This document shows, one piece after another, positions 6,620 through 14,456 of a stretch of DNA of 22,755 nt (position 1 is the first letter of the stretch; each line of letters starts with the position of its first letter). The notes below the pieces were generated by a model. The model ran no database searches. It saw nothing but the letters and a program-made list of their open reading frames with translations, and was not told the origin of the DNA. The DNA comes from Opitutia bacterium (GTDB lineage Bacteria; Verrucomicrobiota; Verrucomicrobiae; Opitutales; Opitutaceae), in assembly GCA_947442255.1 (NCBI GenBank), contig CANEVO010000069.1:1-22755 (forward strand), written 5' to 3'. Position numbers and translations under genes: made by a program.

Positions 6620-6727
6620 GTATTACCTCGTGAAATTCGGGCCTGGCGACGAACGGCAGCCCCGCGGGACGGCGCGCAAAACGACCTTGTCCCTTCCAGC
6701 GGGAGCGGGATTGTCACGCCACTCCCC

Positions 6728-7861
6728 ATGTACCCCGCGCATTTGCGTTCACCGCTCGCCCGCGCCATCGGGTGCATCGCCGCTTTCGTCAGCCCATCCT
6801 CCGCCTTTGCCATGTCCCATCTGATCTATTTCGGCACCTACACGCGTACCACCAGCCAGGGCATTTACTCGATCCGCCTCGATGACGACACCGGTGCCCT
6901 CACCACGCCCATCCTCGCCGCCCCCGGGACGAATCCCGCCTGGATCGTCTTTTCCCCCGACAAGAAGCACCTCTACACGCTCCACGGCTCTCAGGCCCAG
7001 GCGATCGGCTTCACCGTCGATGCCGCCAGCGGCAAACTGCATCCCTTGCCGGTGCCCGTGGCCGCCGCGATCGCGCCACCGTCCCATCTCGCCGTGGACG
7101 CGACCGGCCGAATGCTGCTCTCCGCGAACTACGCCGACGGTTACCTCGGCGCCATGGTGATTCGCCCCGACGGCACCTTGGGCGAGCCTTCGCTCATTTC
7201 TCATACCGGGCGGAGCGTCCACGCTACCCGACAGGAGAAGCCGCACGTGCACTCCGTCACTCCCTCCCCCGACAATCGCTTCGTCATCGTCTGCGACCTC
7301 GGCGTGGACAAAATCTTCACCTACGCCATCGACTCCGCGACCGCGAAGGCCACTCCCGCCAATCCGCCTTTCGTCGCCACCGAACCCGGCCAGGGCCCGC
7401 GTCACTTCAAGTTCGGCGCCGATGGGCGTCACGCCTACGCGATCAACGAACTCGCCAGCACCGTCACGGCCTATGACTACGATGCCGCCGGCGGCGCGCT
7501 GAAGCCTCGGCAGACGGTCACCACGCTGCCCCCCGATTTCAAGGGGCCCACCACGACCGCCGAAGTTCGGGTGCATCCGAACGGCCGTTTCGTTTACGGC
7601 TCCAATCGCGGTCACGACAGCATTGCGGTCTTCGCCGTCGATGCTTCCTCCGGACTCCTGTCCCCCGTCGAGATCGTTCCCTCCGGCGGCAAGGTGCCGC
7701 GCAACTTCGCCCTCTCCCCAAATGGCAAGTGGCTCGTCTGCGCCCATCAGGATTCGAATAACATCACCGTTTTCCGCGTCGACTCGACCACCGGTAAGTT
7801 AACGCGGACCGAGCACACCGCGACGGTCCCGATGGCCGTTTGCGTCCTGTTCTACGATTGA
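6728..7861 (+). CDS. pgl: 6-phosphogluconolactonase-type beta-propeller (YbhE/lactonase family), possibly exported
   Basis: The protein has 377 residues. The mature part starts LIYFGTYTRTTSQGIYSIRLDDDTGAL and repeats blade-like units (NPAWIVFSPDKKHLYTLHG; PSHLAVDATGRMLLSANYADG; HVHSVTPSPDNRFVIVCDLG; GPRHFKFGADGRHAYAINEL; VRVHPNGRFVYGSNRGHDSI; PRNFALSPNGKWLVCAHQDS). This is the seven-bladed fold of YbhE-type lactonases, which hydrolyse 6-phosphogluconolactone in the oxidative pentose-phosphate pathway. The ATG at 6728 adds a signal-peptide-like stretch ending SSAFA; a start at 6812 (MSHLIYF) would give a cytoplasmic protein. If exported, the substrate is more likely a free sugar lactone, so the gene symbol is provisional. 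The leader is CT-rich (CACGCCACTCCCC). The gene is followed by korA after 153 bases. Confidence 0.87.
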   Translation: MYPAHLRSPLARAIGCIAAFVSPSSAFAMSHLIYFGTYTRTTSQGIYSIRLDDDTGALTTPILAAPGTNPAWIVFSPDKKHLYTLHGSQAQAIGFTVDAASGKLHPLPVPVAAAIAPPSHLAVDATGRMLLSANYADGYLGAMVIRPDGTLGEPSLISHTGRSVHATRQEKPHVHSVTPSPDNRFVIVCDLGVDKIFTYAIDSATAKATPANPPFVATEPGQGPRHFKFGADGRHAYAINELASTVTAYDYDAAGGALKPRQTVTTLPPDFKGPTTTAEVRVHPNGRFVYGSNRGHDSIAVFAVDASSGLLSPVEIVPSGGKVPRNFALSPNGKWLVCAHQDSNNITVFRVDSTTGKLTRTEHTATVPMAVCVLFYD

Positions 7862-8014
7862 TTGCTGGCGAATGAGTTCGAGGACTGCCAAGGATTCGGA
7901 GTCATAATTCTTGCTACTAGCGCCCCCTCGCTTTTCGGCCCGGGCTTATCACCCCATTGCGACTCGGCCTGTCCGTTGACTCGCGATGACTGTCCCTCCA
8001 CCTTCCGAATATCC

Positions 8015-9892
8015 ATGGTTAGTCCAAACACCCCCGAAACCCCGGACGGCGCCAACCCCAGCGCAGCGCCCCGGTCCATTCAAGACGTTGTCATCCGGCT
8101 CGCCGGCAATTCGCAAGACGGCATTCAGGCCGTCGGCGGATTCCTCGCCCGACTCGCCGGACGCAGCGATCAGGACGTCATGACCTACATGACGATTCCT
8201 TCCACCATCTCCGGTGGACCTTCGATCTTCCAGGTTCGCATGGGCAACGGCGACATCCTGTCCGCCGGCGATCGGGCCGACATGCTCGTGGCGTTCTATC
8301 AACACAGCTACGACGCGCACATCAGTTCCCTGCGTGCAGGCGGCGTACTCCTTTACGACAGCGACCACGTCAAACCCGCGGTCGATGACAACCGGTTCAC
8401 CCACGTCGCCGTGCCGATCACGACTGCGACCGTCGAGGCCGTCGGCGGCACCGGCAAGGACAAGGGCAAGAACATCTTCATCCTCGGCCTGATCGCGCGC
8501 ATCTTCGACCTCGATGTCGCCAAGTTGTCCGCGTTGATCAAGGAGCGCTTCGGCGGTCGCAACGAGGACATCGTACGCAACGCCATGCTCGCGTTCGACT
8601 CGGGCTACGCCTGGCCCCAGAACAATCTTCGCGATCTGTTCTATCGCTTCGAAGCAGTGGACCGCGTGCCCGGCGCCTCGACCCGCCCGCAGATCACCGT
8701 CGATGGCAACACCGCCGTCGCCTACGGCCTCCTCGCCGGCGGTGTCCGCCACGGCGCAGGCTACCCCATCACGCCCTGGTCCTCGATTATGGAAACGCTC
8801 CGGACCGAGCTGCCTAAATACGGCGGCGTCTTCGTCCAGTGCGAAGACGAGATCGCCGCCATCTCGACGGCGATCGGCTTCTCCTACACCGGCCAGCTTG
8901 CGATCACCGGCAGTTCCGGTCCCGGACTCTCCCTGAAGATGGAGGCGCTCGGCTGGGCCGTCATGGCCGAGATGCCGCTCATCGTCGTCAACGTCCAGCG
9001 CGGCGGTCCGTCCACCGGCATGCCGACCAACGTCGAGCAGAGCGACCTGCTGCAGGCAATCTACGGCAGCCACGGTGACGCACCCCGCGTCGTCATCGCC
9101 CCGAAGAACGTCGAGGACTGCTTCTACATCGCGCTCGAGGCGACCCGGATCGCCCGCGAGTATTCCACACCCGTCTTGATCCTCACGGACTTCGCCCTGG
9201 CGAGCCGCATCGAGGCCTTCGACGAGCCCGAGCTCGCCAAGTTGATGGTCGAGCCGAAGCCGGACCTCTCCGACCGCGGCACCGATTTCAAGCCCTACCC
9301 GCTCGACCGCATCACGCGGCACGCGCCCCCCGGCGCCAAGATTGCCTCCGGCAAGTACCCGACCGTCACCGGCCTCGAACACGACGAGATGGGTCATCCC
9401 ACCGGCAGCCCGAAACTGCACTCGCAGATGACCGCCAAGCGCCGCGAAAAAATCAAGACGCTCGCCGCTTCGCTTCCCGCCCCGGAACTGACCGGCGACG
9501 AGTCCGGCGAAGTGCTGCTCGTCACCTGGGGCTCCACCTGGGGGCCGGGCCGCGAGGCCGTGGGCCGCATCCGCCCCGCCGGCGTCAAGGCCGGCCACCT
9601 TCACCTGCGTTACATTCACCCGCTCCCGAACGGCCTCGAGGTCATCTTCGCGCGCTTCAAGAAGATCGTGGTCGCCGAGATCAACGACGAGGGCCTCTAC
9701 GGTTACGGCCAGCTCGCGACCCTCCTCCGGGGGCGTTACGCGAATCCCAACATCGTAAGTGTGACGAAGACCGACGGACTGACCTTCAAGGTGAGCGAAA
9801 TCGTCGCGGGCATCGCCAAGCACGTCGAGAGCCAGTCCCTCGATGCCGGTGTCGGCGTCGCGAGCCACAGCGCGCTCGCCAAGACCGCCTGA
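8015..9892 (+). CDS. korA: 2-oxoacid (probably 2-oxoglutarate):ferredoxin oxidoreductase, alpha subunit (gamma-alpha fusion)
   Basis: The protein has 625 residues. Together with KorB it oxidatively decarboxylates a 2-oxoacid to acyl-CoA and reduces ferredoxin. The N-terminal gamma-type domain (about 21-200) begins VVIRLAGNSQDGIQAVGG. The alpha domain starts near 225 with AVAYGLLAGGVRHGAGYPITPWSS (YPITP at 250-254), VQCEDEIAA (275-282), GSSGPG (299-304) and QRGGPSTGMPT (328-338), followed by a C-terminal transketolase-like domain (EVLLVTWGSTWG). This two-subunit layout is the KorAB type. The substrate assignment to 2-oxoglutarate rests on that architecture. The ATG at 8015 is chosen because upstream in-frame codons to 7862 are not family-like. 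The next gene, korB, starts 50 bases later, so this is an operon. Confidence 0.95.
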   Translation: MVSPNTPETPDGANPSAAPRSIQDVVIRLAGNSQDGIQAVGGFLARLAGRSDQDVMTYMTIPSTISGGPSIFQVRMGNGDILSAGDRADMLVAFYQHSYDAHISSLRAGGVLLYDSDHVKPAVDDNRFTHVAVPITTATVEAVGGTGKDKGKNIFILGLIARIFDLDVAKLSALIKERFGGRNEDIVRNAMLAFDSGYAWPQNNLRDLFYRFEAVDRVPGASTRPQITVDGNTAVAYGLLAGGVRHGAGYPITPWSSIMETLRTELPKYGGVFVQCEDEIAAISTAIGFSYTGQLAITGSSGPGLSLKMEALGWAVMAEMPLIVVNVQRGGPSTGMPTNVEQSDLLQAIYGSHGDAPRVVIAPKNVEDCFYIALEATRIAREYSTPVLILTDFALASRIEAFDEPELAKLMVEPKPDLSDRGTDFKPYPLDRITRHAPPGAKIASGKYPTVTGLEHDEMGHPTGSPKLHSQMTAKRREKIKTLAASLPAPELTGDESGEVLLVTWGSTWGPGREAVGRIRPAGVKAGHLHLRYIHPLPNGLEVIFARFKKIVVAEINDEGLYGYGQLATLLRGRYANPNIVSVTKTDGLTFKVSEIVAGIAKHVESQSLDAGVGVASHSALAKTA

Positions 9893-9942
9893 ACCGCGGT
9901 CCCGACCACTCCGAATTACCAAACTCAAAAACCCTTAAATCG

Positions 9943-10881
9943 ATGTCCTCTGTTGCCACCCCTCCTGCCCCCGCTCGCGCGCCCCTGACCAAGAAAGTCC
10001 TCGTCGCCGATCAACCCACGTGGTGCCCCGGCTGCGGCGACTTCGCGGTCCTCGCGTCGTTCTACCGCGTGTTGGAAAAGCTGCAGTATCCGCACGAGAA
10101 AATCGTCACCTTCGCCGGCATCGGCTGCTCGTCCCGCTTCCCGTATTTCGTCAACACCCACGGCGGCCATTACATCCACGGTCGCGCCCTGCCCTTCGCC
10201 GCGGGCATCACCCTCGGCAACGACGACCTCCATGTCTTCGTTTTCGGCGGTGACGGTGACGGCTTCTCCATCGGCGGCAATCACCTCGTGCACACGGCGC
10301 GCAAGAATCCGCGGCTGACCTACGTCATCATGGACAATTTCGTCTATGGCCTGACGAAGAAGCAGACTTCCCCGACCTCGCCGATCGGCTTCAAGACGAA
10401 GACCGATCCGACCGGCGCGATGGATCAGCCGATCAACCCGATGCGGACGCTGCTCAACACCGGCGCCACCTTCGTCGCCCGCAGCCATGCCACGCAGGTC
10501 AATCACATGACCGACATCATGCTCCGGGCCGCGAAGCACGATGGTTTCTCGGTCGTCGAGATTCTCTCCGAGTGCGTCGAGTTCTACGAAGGCGCCTTCG
10601 ACGCGGCCGTTCCCCGCAAGGGCGGCACCTGGTCGATGATCGACGAGAAGAAGAACGACGGCTCACCCGAGGATGCCGCGCGTCACGACACCAGTGACGA
10701 ACTCGCCGCGATGAAGATCGCGCTCGAGCCGTGGCCGGGCAAGTTCGGGGTGTTCTACGAAAACAAGAGCCGCCCGACCAAGAACGCCCTCGAGGCCGGC
10801 CTGATTTCCCGCGCCCGGGAAAAGACGAAGAACGCCCCGGATCTTCAGCTCCTCCAAAGCACGTTCGCCCGGCTGCGCTGA
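9943..10881 (+). CDS. korB: 2-oxoacid (probably 2-oxoglutarate):ferredoxin oxidoreductase, beta subunit
   Basis: The protein has 312 residues and is the TPP-binding subunit. WCPGCGDFAVL gives C28 and C31, AGIGCSSR gives C62 and ILSECVEFY gives C211, the expected four ligands of the single [4Fe-4S] cluster. The TPP/Mg signature is GGDGDGFSIGGNH (102-114) with DNFVYGLTKKQTSPTS (131-146). It forms a heterodimer pair with KorA in the cytoplasm. The start has an A-rich leader (ACTCAAAAACCCTTAAATCG), unlike most genes here, and no Shine-Dalgarno. A strong intrinsic terminator lies 43 bases after the stop, closing the korAB unit. Confidence 0.96.
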   Translation: MSSVATPPAPARAPLTKKVLVADQPTWCPGCGDFAVLASFYRVLEKLQYPHEKIVTFAGIGCSSRFPYFVNTHGGHYIHGRALPFAAGITLGNDDLHVFVFGGDGDGFSIGGNHLVHTARKNPRLTYVIMDNFVYGLTKKQTSPTSPIGFKTKTDPTGAMDQPINPMRTLLNTGATFVARSHATQVNHMTDIMLRAAKHDGFSVVEILSECVEFYEGAFDAAVPRKGGTWSMIDEKKNDGSPEDAARHDTSDELAAMKIALEPWPGKFGVFYENKSRPTKNALEAGLISRAREKTKNAPDLQLLQSTFARLR

Positions 10882-10923
10882 GCGGGCCCTTCCCACTTCG
10901 AGCCGGTTCGCCGGCTCCCTCCC

Positions 10924-10952
10924 AAGGCACGTCCCCGCGACGTGCCTTTTTT
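10924..10952 (+). terminator. Intrinsic terminator of korAB
   Basis: AAGGCACGTC (10924-10933) pairs perfectly with GACGTGCCTT (10939-10948) around a CCCGC loop, and the T-run extends to 10952. It is the cleanest terminator in the window. Confidence 0.92.
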
Positions 10953-11005
10953 GTGGGCGGCGCCGGTCTCCGACCACAGCCGGGGCCCTCGGAGAGGGCA
11001 TCGAG

Positions 11006-11114
11006 CCACCCACCCCGCCCTTCGGGCACCTCTCTCCGAGAGGGGATCCTTAAGAAGCACGTGCCCAAGATCCCCTCTGGGAGAGGGGTGGCGCGCAGCG
11101 CCGGGGTGTGTTGG
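11006..11114. repeat. Large imperfect inverted repeat (family F)
   Basis: The left arm (11006-11048) and right arm (11069-11114) are inversely related: CCACCCACCCC...CTCTC...AGGGGATC on the left, and GATCCCCTCTGGGAGAGGGG...CCGGGGTGTGTTGG on the right. The 20-base spacer contains GCACGTGC. Inner stems (CTCTC/GAGAG) recur within each arm. Confidence 0.7.
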
Positions 11115-11163
11115 CTGGAGCTCGTTGACTCCACACCGCGGAGCGACCAGCGCGGAACTCCTC

Positions 11164-11233
11164 GTGACACGGGTCTACCGACCGTGAATTTCCGGTCTAT
11201 CTCACTTCATGGGTCTGGAGACCCATGCCACTC
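11164..11233. repeat. REP doublet, family A (diverged inverted pair)
   Basis: The right unit is a perfect hairpin (CATGGGTC 11208-11215 with GACCCATG 11220-11227) followed by CCACTC, the reverse complement of the family start. The left unit (CACGGGTCTACCGACCGTG) is degenerate. The doublet ends seven bases before the stop of the minus-strand gene, between convergent genes. Confidence 0.82.
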
Positions 11234-11239
11234 GCACGT

Positions 11240-11866
11240 TCACAATTTCTTGAACCCGCTCGCCCCCGGAAATGTCCGTCGCACGAGCTCCTGGACCAGG
11301 CGCAGGTTCTCCGTGCCGCCGCGCACGCGAAAGGGCACCGTACCCATCTCGGACACATAAATGCAGTAGCGGCCATGAAAGAGGAATACCACCGCAGCGG
11401 TCTCCGTCTCCACGCCGTTGTCGCTCCGCTTGAATGAAACCACGTTCACCGGACGTCGCTTGGCCAGCCGCGCCGCGACGATGCTCGCATCGCGCACGGA
11501 GGAATTCGGATGGGCGGGCTGCGCCAACGGCAACGTCGCGCCGGGCGTCTGCGGAAAATCGAAACGAAAGATTGGATATCGCGCACTGACCCGCGGGTAT
11601 TTTTCGAGCACCGGCGGCGCGACGAGTTCCGGCTTCTCTCGCTGCGCCGTTTCCACCGGCAGCTTCGTCCAGCCGAAGTTGATGTCCCAGCTCCACAGCG
11701 CTCCTCGCGCCTCGCAGATTCCGACCGCGTGGCCCATGACGACCTCGTCGTCCTCCTTCGCACCCCATTGTAGCAACCGCGCCCACGCGTCGGATCCGGC
11801 CGCCTCCTGCCAGTGATCGAGAAACGCGACCGTCTCAACGAAGCAGCCGTTCGCCACGCCCATCAT
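11240..11866 (-). CDS. Unrecognised protein, cysteine-peptidase-like pattern, detached from its signal peptide
   Basis: From the ATG at 11866 this gives 208 residues; a TTG at 11878 is an alternative. I do not recognise the family. An ordered C8 (ANGCFVETVAF), H46 (VMGHAVGICEARGALWSW) and D61 (WDINFGWTKLP) resembles the Cys-His-Asp order of papain-like or C39-like peptidases, which is only a suggestion. The C-terminal part (VVSFKRSDNGVETETAAVVFLFHGRYCIYVSEMGTVPFRV) looks like beta strands. Upstream in the same frame is a signal-peptide-like start at 11959 (MKVWVALAGLFFAA) that runs into a TAG at 11917-11915, so the intact ancestor was probably secreted. The gene is either newly broken or translated from an internal start. 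It is convergent with korB and divergent from the DegP-type gene. Confidence 0.6.
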   Translation of the reverse strand: MMGVANGCFVETVAFLDHWQEAAGSDAWARLLQWGAKEDDEVVMGHAVGICEARGALWSWDINFGWTKLPVETAQREKPELVAPPVLEKYPRVSARYPIFRFDFPQTPGATLPLAQPAHPNSSVRDASIVAARLAKRRPVNVVSFKRSDNGVETETAAVVFLFHGRYCIYVSEMGTVPFRVRGGTENLRLVQELVRRTFPGASGFKKL

Positions 11867-11914
11867 CGCGTGCTGCAACGGCGGCGCCGCCGCCCCCGCC
11901 GCCGTCAGCGGCGA

Positions 11915-11959
11915 CTAGGCAGCGAAGAACAATCCGGCCAGTGCAACCCACACCTTCAT
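11915..11959 (-). pseudogene. Signal-peptide start cut off by an in-frame TAG
   Basis: ATG at 11959 encodes MKVWVALAGLFFAA and then TAG. The same frame continues without further stops through SPLTAAGAAAPPLQHAMMGVANG into the 11240-11866 coding region. A single base change in the TAG would restore one exported protein of about 239 residues. A sequencing or assembly error is possible. Confidence 0.65.
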
Positions 11960-11990
11960 CGGGTTGGACGAATACGGGCCGGCCCGCCGC

Positions 11991-12020
11991 CTGTCATGGC
12001 GAATCTTACAACTCTGTAAT
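11991..12020 (+). promoter_or_regulatory. Candidate promoter of the DegP-type protease gene
   Basis: CTGTCA (11991-11996, 4/6 to the -35 consensus) and TGTAAT (12015-12020, 5/6 to the -10) are 18 bases apart. They lie 64 bases before the ATG, in the divergent gap. This is consensus matching only. Confidence 0.3.
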
Positions 12021-12083
12021 CCTCCAGAAAGGCCTCAGAGACTCGGGCATGGCATCTTCTCACCACAACCAAGCCCTTCCCAC

Positions 12084-13607
12084 ATGAACCCATTCATCCA
12101 ACATCTGCTCTTCCGCCGGCGCGCGGCCTTCCTCGCCGGCATTCTCGCCCTCGGCGGAGTCTTCGCCGGAGTGCACGCTGCTCAGTCCAGTCCCAACGCG
12201 GAAGTCGCCATCAAGCGCGACGCCCAACCCGTCAACCGCGGCCAGTTGGAGAGCGCCAGCTTTTCCACCGTCGTCAAGCGGGTCTCCCCGAGCGTCGTAA
12301 AGATCACGACCGAGACCAAGGCCCGCCGGATGTCGCGCGGGGATCGCGAAATGCTCGAGAATCCCATGCTGCGCGAATTCTTCGGCGGCCGGATGCCCGA
12401 AATGCCCGAGGCGCGCCCCCAGTCCGGCATCGGCTCCGGTGTCATCATTAGCGCCGATGGCTACATCGCGACCAACAATCACGTCGTCGAGGGCGCCGAC
12501 ACGGTCACCGTCGCCCTCACCGATGGACGCGAGTTCACGGCCAGGGTCGTCGGACGCGACCCGCAGACCGATCTCGCCGTCATCAAGGTCGACACGAAGG
12601 ACCTGCCCGCCGTGACCTTTGCCGACACGTCCAAGATTGAGGTCGGCGATCGCGTCCTCGCAATCGGCAACCCGTTCGGCATCGGCGAGACCGTGACCAG
12701 CGGCATCATCAGCGCCAAGGGCCGCCGCGTCGGCATCCTCGCGGACGTCCAGGGCTACGAGGACTTCATCCAGACCGACGCCGCGATCAACCCGGGCAAT
12801 TCCGGCGGTGCGCTCGTCGACGTCGATGGCCGTCTCATTGGCATCAACACCGCCATCCTCAGCCGCAGCGGCGGCTTCCAGGGCGTCGGCCTCGCCGTTC
12901 CGGCCAACCTGGTCAGCCAAGTCACCGAAAGCCTCGTCAAGAACGGCAAAGTCGTCCGCGGCTATCTCGGGCTCAACATTCAGAGTGTCACGCCTGCCCT
13001 CGCCGAATCCTTCAACCTGAAGGAAAACCGCGGCGCGCTGGTGGCCGACGTGGTCGACAACGGCCCGGCCGACAAGGCGGGCGTGAAGGAAGGCGACGTT
13101 GTCACCGCCATCAATGGTCAGCCGGTGATCGACGCGAACAGCCTCACCATGGCCGTCAGCACCATCGCCCCCGGGACGAAGGTCTCCCTCGACGTCCTCC
13201 GTGACGGCAAGAAGGAGCAAATCACCGCCAAGACCGGCGAGCGTCCCAATGCCCGGCAGGGCCGCCTGTCGGATAACCGCTCTTCCCATCAGGAGGACGA
13301 AGGCGTCCTCAACGGCGTCGCGGTCAATGATCTCGACGCCGCCACTCGCGCCCAGCTGAACCTTCCCGCCCGACTCAAAGGGGCCGTGATCACCAGTGTC
13401 GAACCGGACTCCGCGGCTGCCAAAGCCGGGCTGCGCGAGGGCGACGTGATCCTGGAACTGAACAAGCAGCCCGTCACCTCCGCCGAGGAGGCCGTCGACC
13501 TGAGCGCCCAAGCCGAGAGCAAAAAGACCCTCCTGCGCCTCTGGTCGCGGGGTGGCACCATCTTCGTGGTCGTAGACGAAACCGAGTCGGCCAAGTCCGG
13601 TTCGTAG
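12084..13607 (+). CDS. degP: Do/DegP-type periplasmic serine endoprotease
   Basis: The protein has 507 residues, in the DegP/DegQ/MucD range. It degrades or refolds misfolded envelope proteins. The N-terminus (MNPFIQHLLFRRRAAFLAGILALGGVFAGVHAA) is a signal peptide or anchor. The trypsin-like domain has the triad H133 (ATNNHVV), D163 (QTDLAVIK) and S240 (NPGNSGGALVD). Two PDZ domains follow: the first from about 292 (RGYLGLNIQSVTPALA...GVKEGDVVTAINGQPV), the second from about 425 (GVAVNDLDAATRAQL...GLREGDVILELNKQPV). A Met/Glu/Pro-rich LA-loop-like segment (about 82-113) precedes the catalytic domain, as in DegP. The leader is CT-rich (AAGCCCTTCCCAC). A terminator separates it from the two-component genes. 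DegP versus DegQ/MucD cannot be decided from this sequence. Confidence 0.95.
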   Translation: MNPFIQHLLFRRRAAFLAGILALGGVFAGVHAAQSSPNAEVAIKRDAQPVNRGQLESASFSTVVKRVSPSVVKITTETKARRMSRGDREMLENPMLREFFGGRMPEMPEARPQSGIGSGVIISADGYIATNNHVVEGADTVTVALTDGREFTARVVGRDPQTDLAVIKVDTKDLPAVTFADTSKIEVGDRVLAIGNPFGIGETVTSGIISAKGRRVGILADVQGYEDFIQTDAAINPGNSGGALVDVDGRLIGINTAILSRSGGFQGVGLAVPANLVSQVTESLVKNGKVVRGYLGLNIQSVTPALAESFNLKENRGALVADVVDNGPADKAGVKEGDVVTAINGQPVIDANSLTMAVSTIAPGTKVSLDVLRDGKKEQITAKTGERPNARQGRLSDNRSSHQEDEGVLNGVAVNDLDAATRAQLNLPARLKGAVITSVEPDSAAAKAGLREGDVILELNKQPVTSAEEAVDLSAQAESKKTLLRLWSRGGTIFVVVDETESAKSGS

Positions 13608-13640
13608 CGAGCGACCACCGCAGGAAAGTGGCGGTTTAAC

Positions 13641-13677
13641 CGGCCCCGGGAGGCGTCCGCGCCACCGGGGCCGTTTT
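13641..13677 (+). terminator. Intrinsic terminator after the protease gene
   Basis: CGGCCCCGG (13641-13649) pairs with CCGGGGCCG (13665-13673). The loop contains a secondary GGCG/CGCC stem, and TTTT follows. It lies 34 bases after the stop, so the response-regulator gene at 13779 should have its own promoter. Confidence 0.8.
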
Positions 13678-13778
13678 CGTCCGATCTGATCGGGTCGATC
13701 TGGAACCCAGAGGCGCCGTTGCTGCGCCGCCACGCTTCCAACCTTTTCAAACCCCTTCGCTCCCTCACACTTTCCGCC

Positions 13779-14456
13779 ATGCGCGTGCTCGTCGTCGAAG
13801 ATGATTCCAAGATCGCCTCCTTCGTGGTCCGCGGACTCAAGCAGGCGGGCTATGCCGTCGACCACGCGCCTGATGGCGAGACCGGCCTGGCACTCGTGGA
13901 GTCCACCGACTACGACGCCGCCATCGTCGACATCATGCTGCCCAAACTCGACGGCATCAGTCTGGTCAAGCGGATGCGCGCCGCGCGGCGCCCTACGCCC
14001 GTCCTGTTCCTCAGCGCCAGGAGTTCCGTCGACGATCGCGTGAAAGGCCTGCGGGCCGGCGGCGACGACTATCTCACCAAGCCGTTCGCCTTCTCCGAAC
14101 TCGTGGCGCGCGTCCAGGCGCTGATTCGCCGCGCCACCCAGTCGCCGGAAACCACCCGGCTCGTCTCGGGCGACGTCACCCTCGATCTCGTCACCCGCGA
14201 AGTCACCTGCGCCGGCCAACCCATCGACCTGCAGCCGCGCGAGTTTTCCCTCCTCGCCTTTCTGCTCCGGCACACGGGACGGCCGGTCACCAAGACGATG
14301 ATCCTCGAGCACGTCTGGGACTACAGTTTCGATCCCCAGACCAACGTCGTCGATGTCGTCATGTCGCGGCTGCGCTCGAAAATCGATCCGGACCATCGCC
14401 GGATCGAGACCGTTCGCGGCGTCGGCTACACCTTCCGTCCGACCGCCCATGCTTGA
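13779..14456 (+). CDS. OmpR/PhoB-family response regulator (CusR/CopR-like)
   Basis: The protein has 225 residues. The receiver domain (1-about 118) starts [20 protein letters not shown], with the acidic pair E7/D8/D9, the phosphoacceptor D51 ([13 protein letters not shown]), LFLSARSS and the lysine in [13 protein letters not shown]. The winged-helix DNA-binding domain (about 128-222) contains [22 protein letters not shown] and a [13 protein letters not shown] recognition region, ending VRGVGYTF. The nearest known subgroup is the heavy-metal type CusR/CopR, by general resemblance only. The ATG at 13779 starts the receiver directly. Its last eight bases overlap the kinase start (ATGCTTGA), indicating translational coupling. 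Confidence 0.95.
   Translation: MRVLVVEDDSKIASFVVRGLKQAGYAVDHAPDGETGLALVESTDYDAAIVDIMLPKLDGISLVKRMRAARRPTPVLFLSARSSVDDRVKGLRAGGDDYLTKPFAFSELVARVQALIRRATQSPETTRLVSGDVTLDLVTREVTCAGQPIDLQPREFSLLAFLLRHTGRPVTKTMILEHVWDYSFDPQTNVVDVVMSRLRSKIDPDHRRIETVRGVGYTFRPTAHA

Larger units (their letters stand above)
10882..11239. other. Convergent gap filled with a terminator and three palindrome elements
   Basis: These 358 bases lie between korB (+) and the unrecognised minus-strand gene. They hold the korAB terminator (10924-10952), a partial family-B palindrome (10960-10975, GCGCCGGTCTCCGACC), a large imperfect inverted repeat (11006-11114) and a family-A doublet (11164-11233). I see no gene. Confidence 0.7.

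Noticed and set aside
7880..7908. A possible korA promoter with a CATAAT box at 7903-7908
   Set aside because: The -10 match is good, but nothing like a -35 lies 16-18 bases upstream, so I could not support it.
7949..9928. A 659-codon minus-strand frame opposite korA
   Set aside because: It is fully antisense to korA, which carries all family motifs. Composition is typical of a shadow.
10921..11235. A CRISPR array, suggested by several short repeats in a row
   Set aside because: The elements are different palindrome families with unequal spacing. There is no constant repeat-spacer period and no cas gene.
12060..14450. A 796-codon open frame on the minus strand opposite the protease and response-regulator genes
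   Set aside because: It is antisense to two genes with complete family motifs. Its residues are the Gly/Asp/Arg/Val-rich mix expected from reading high-GC3 codons backwards, and it has no recognisable motif.
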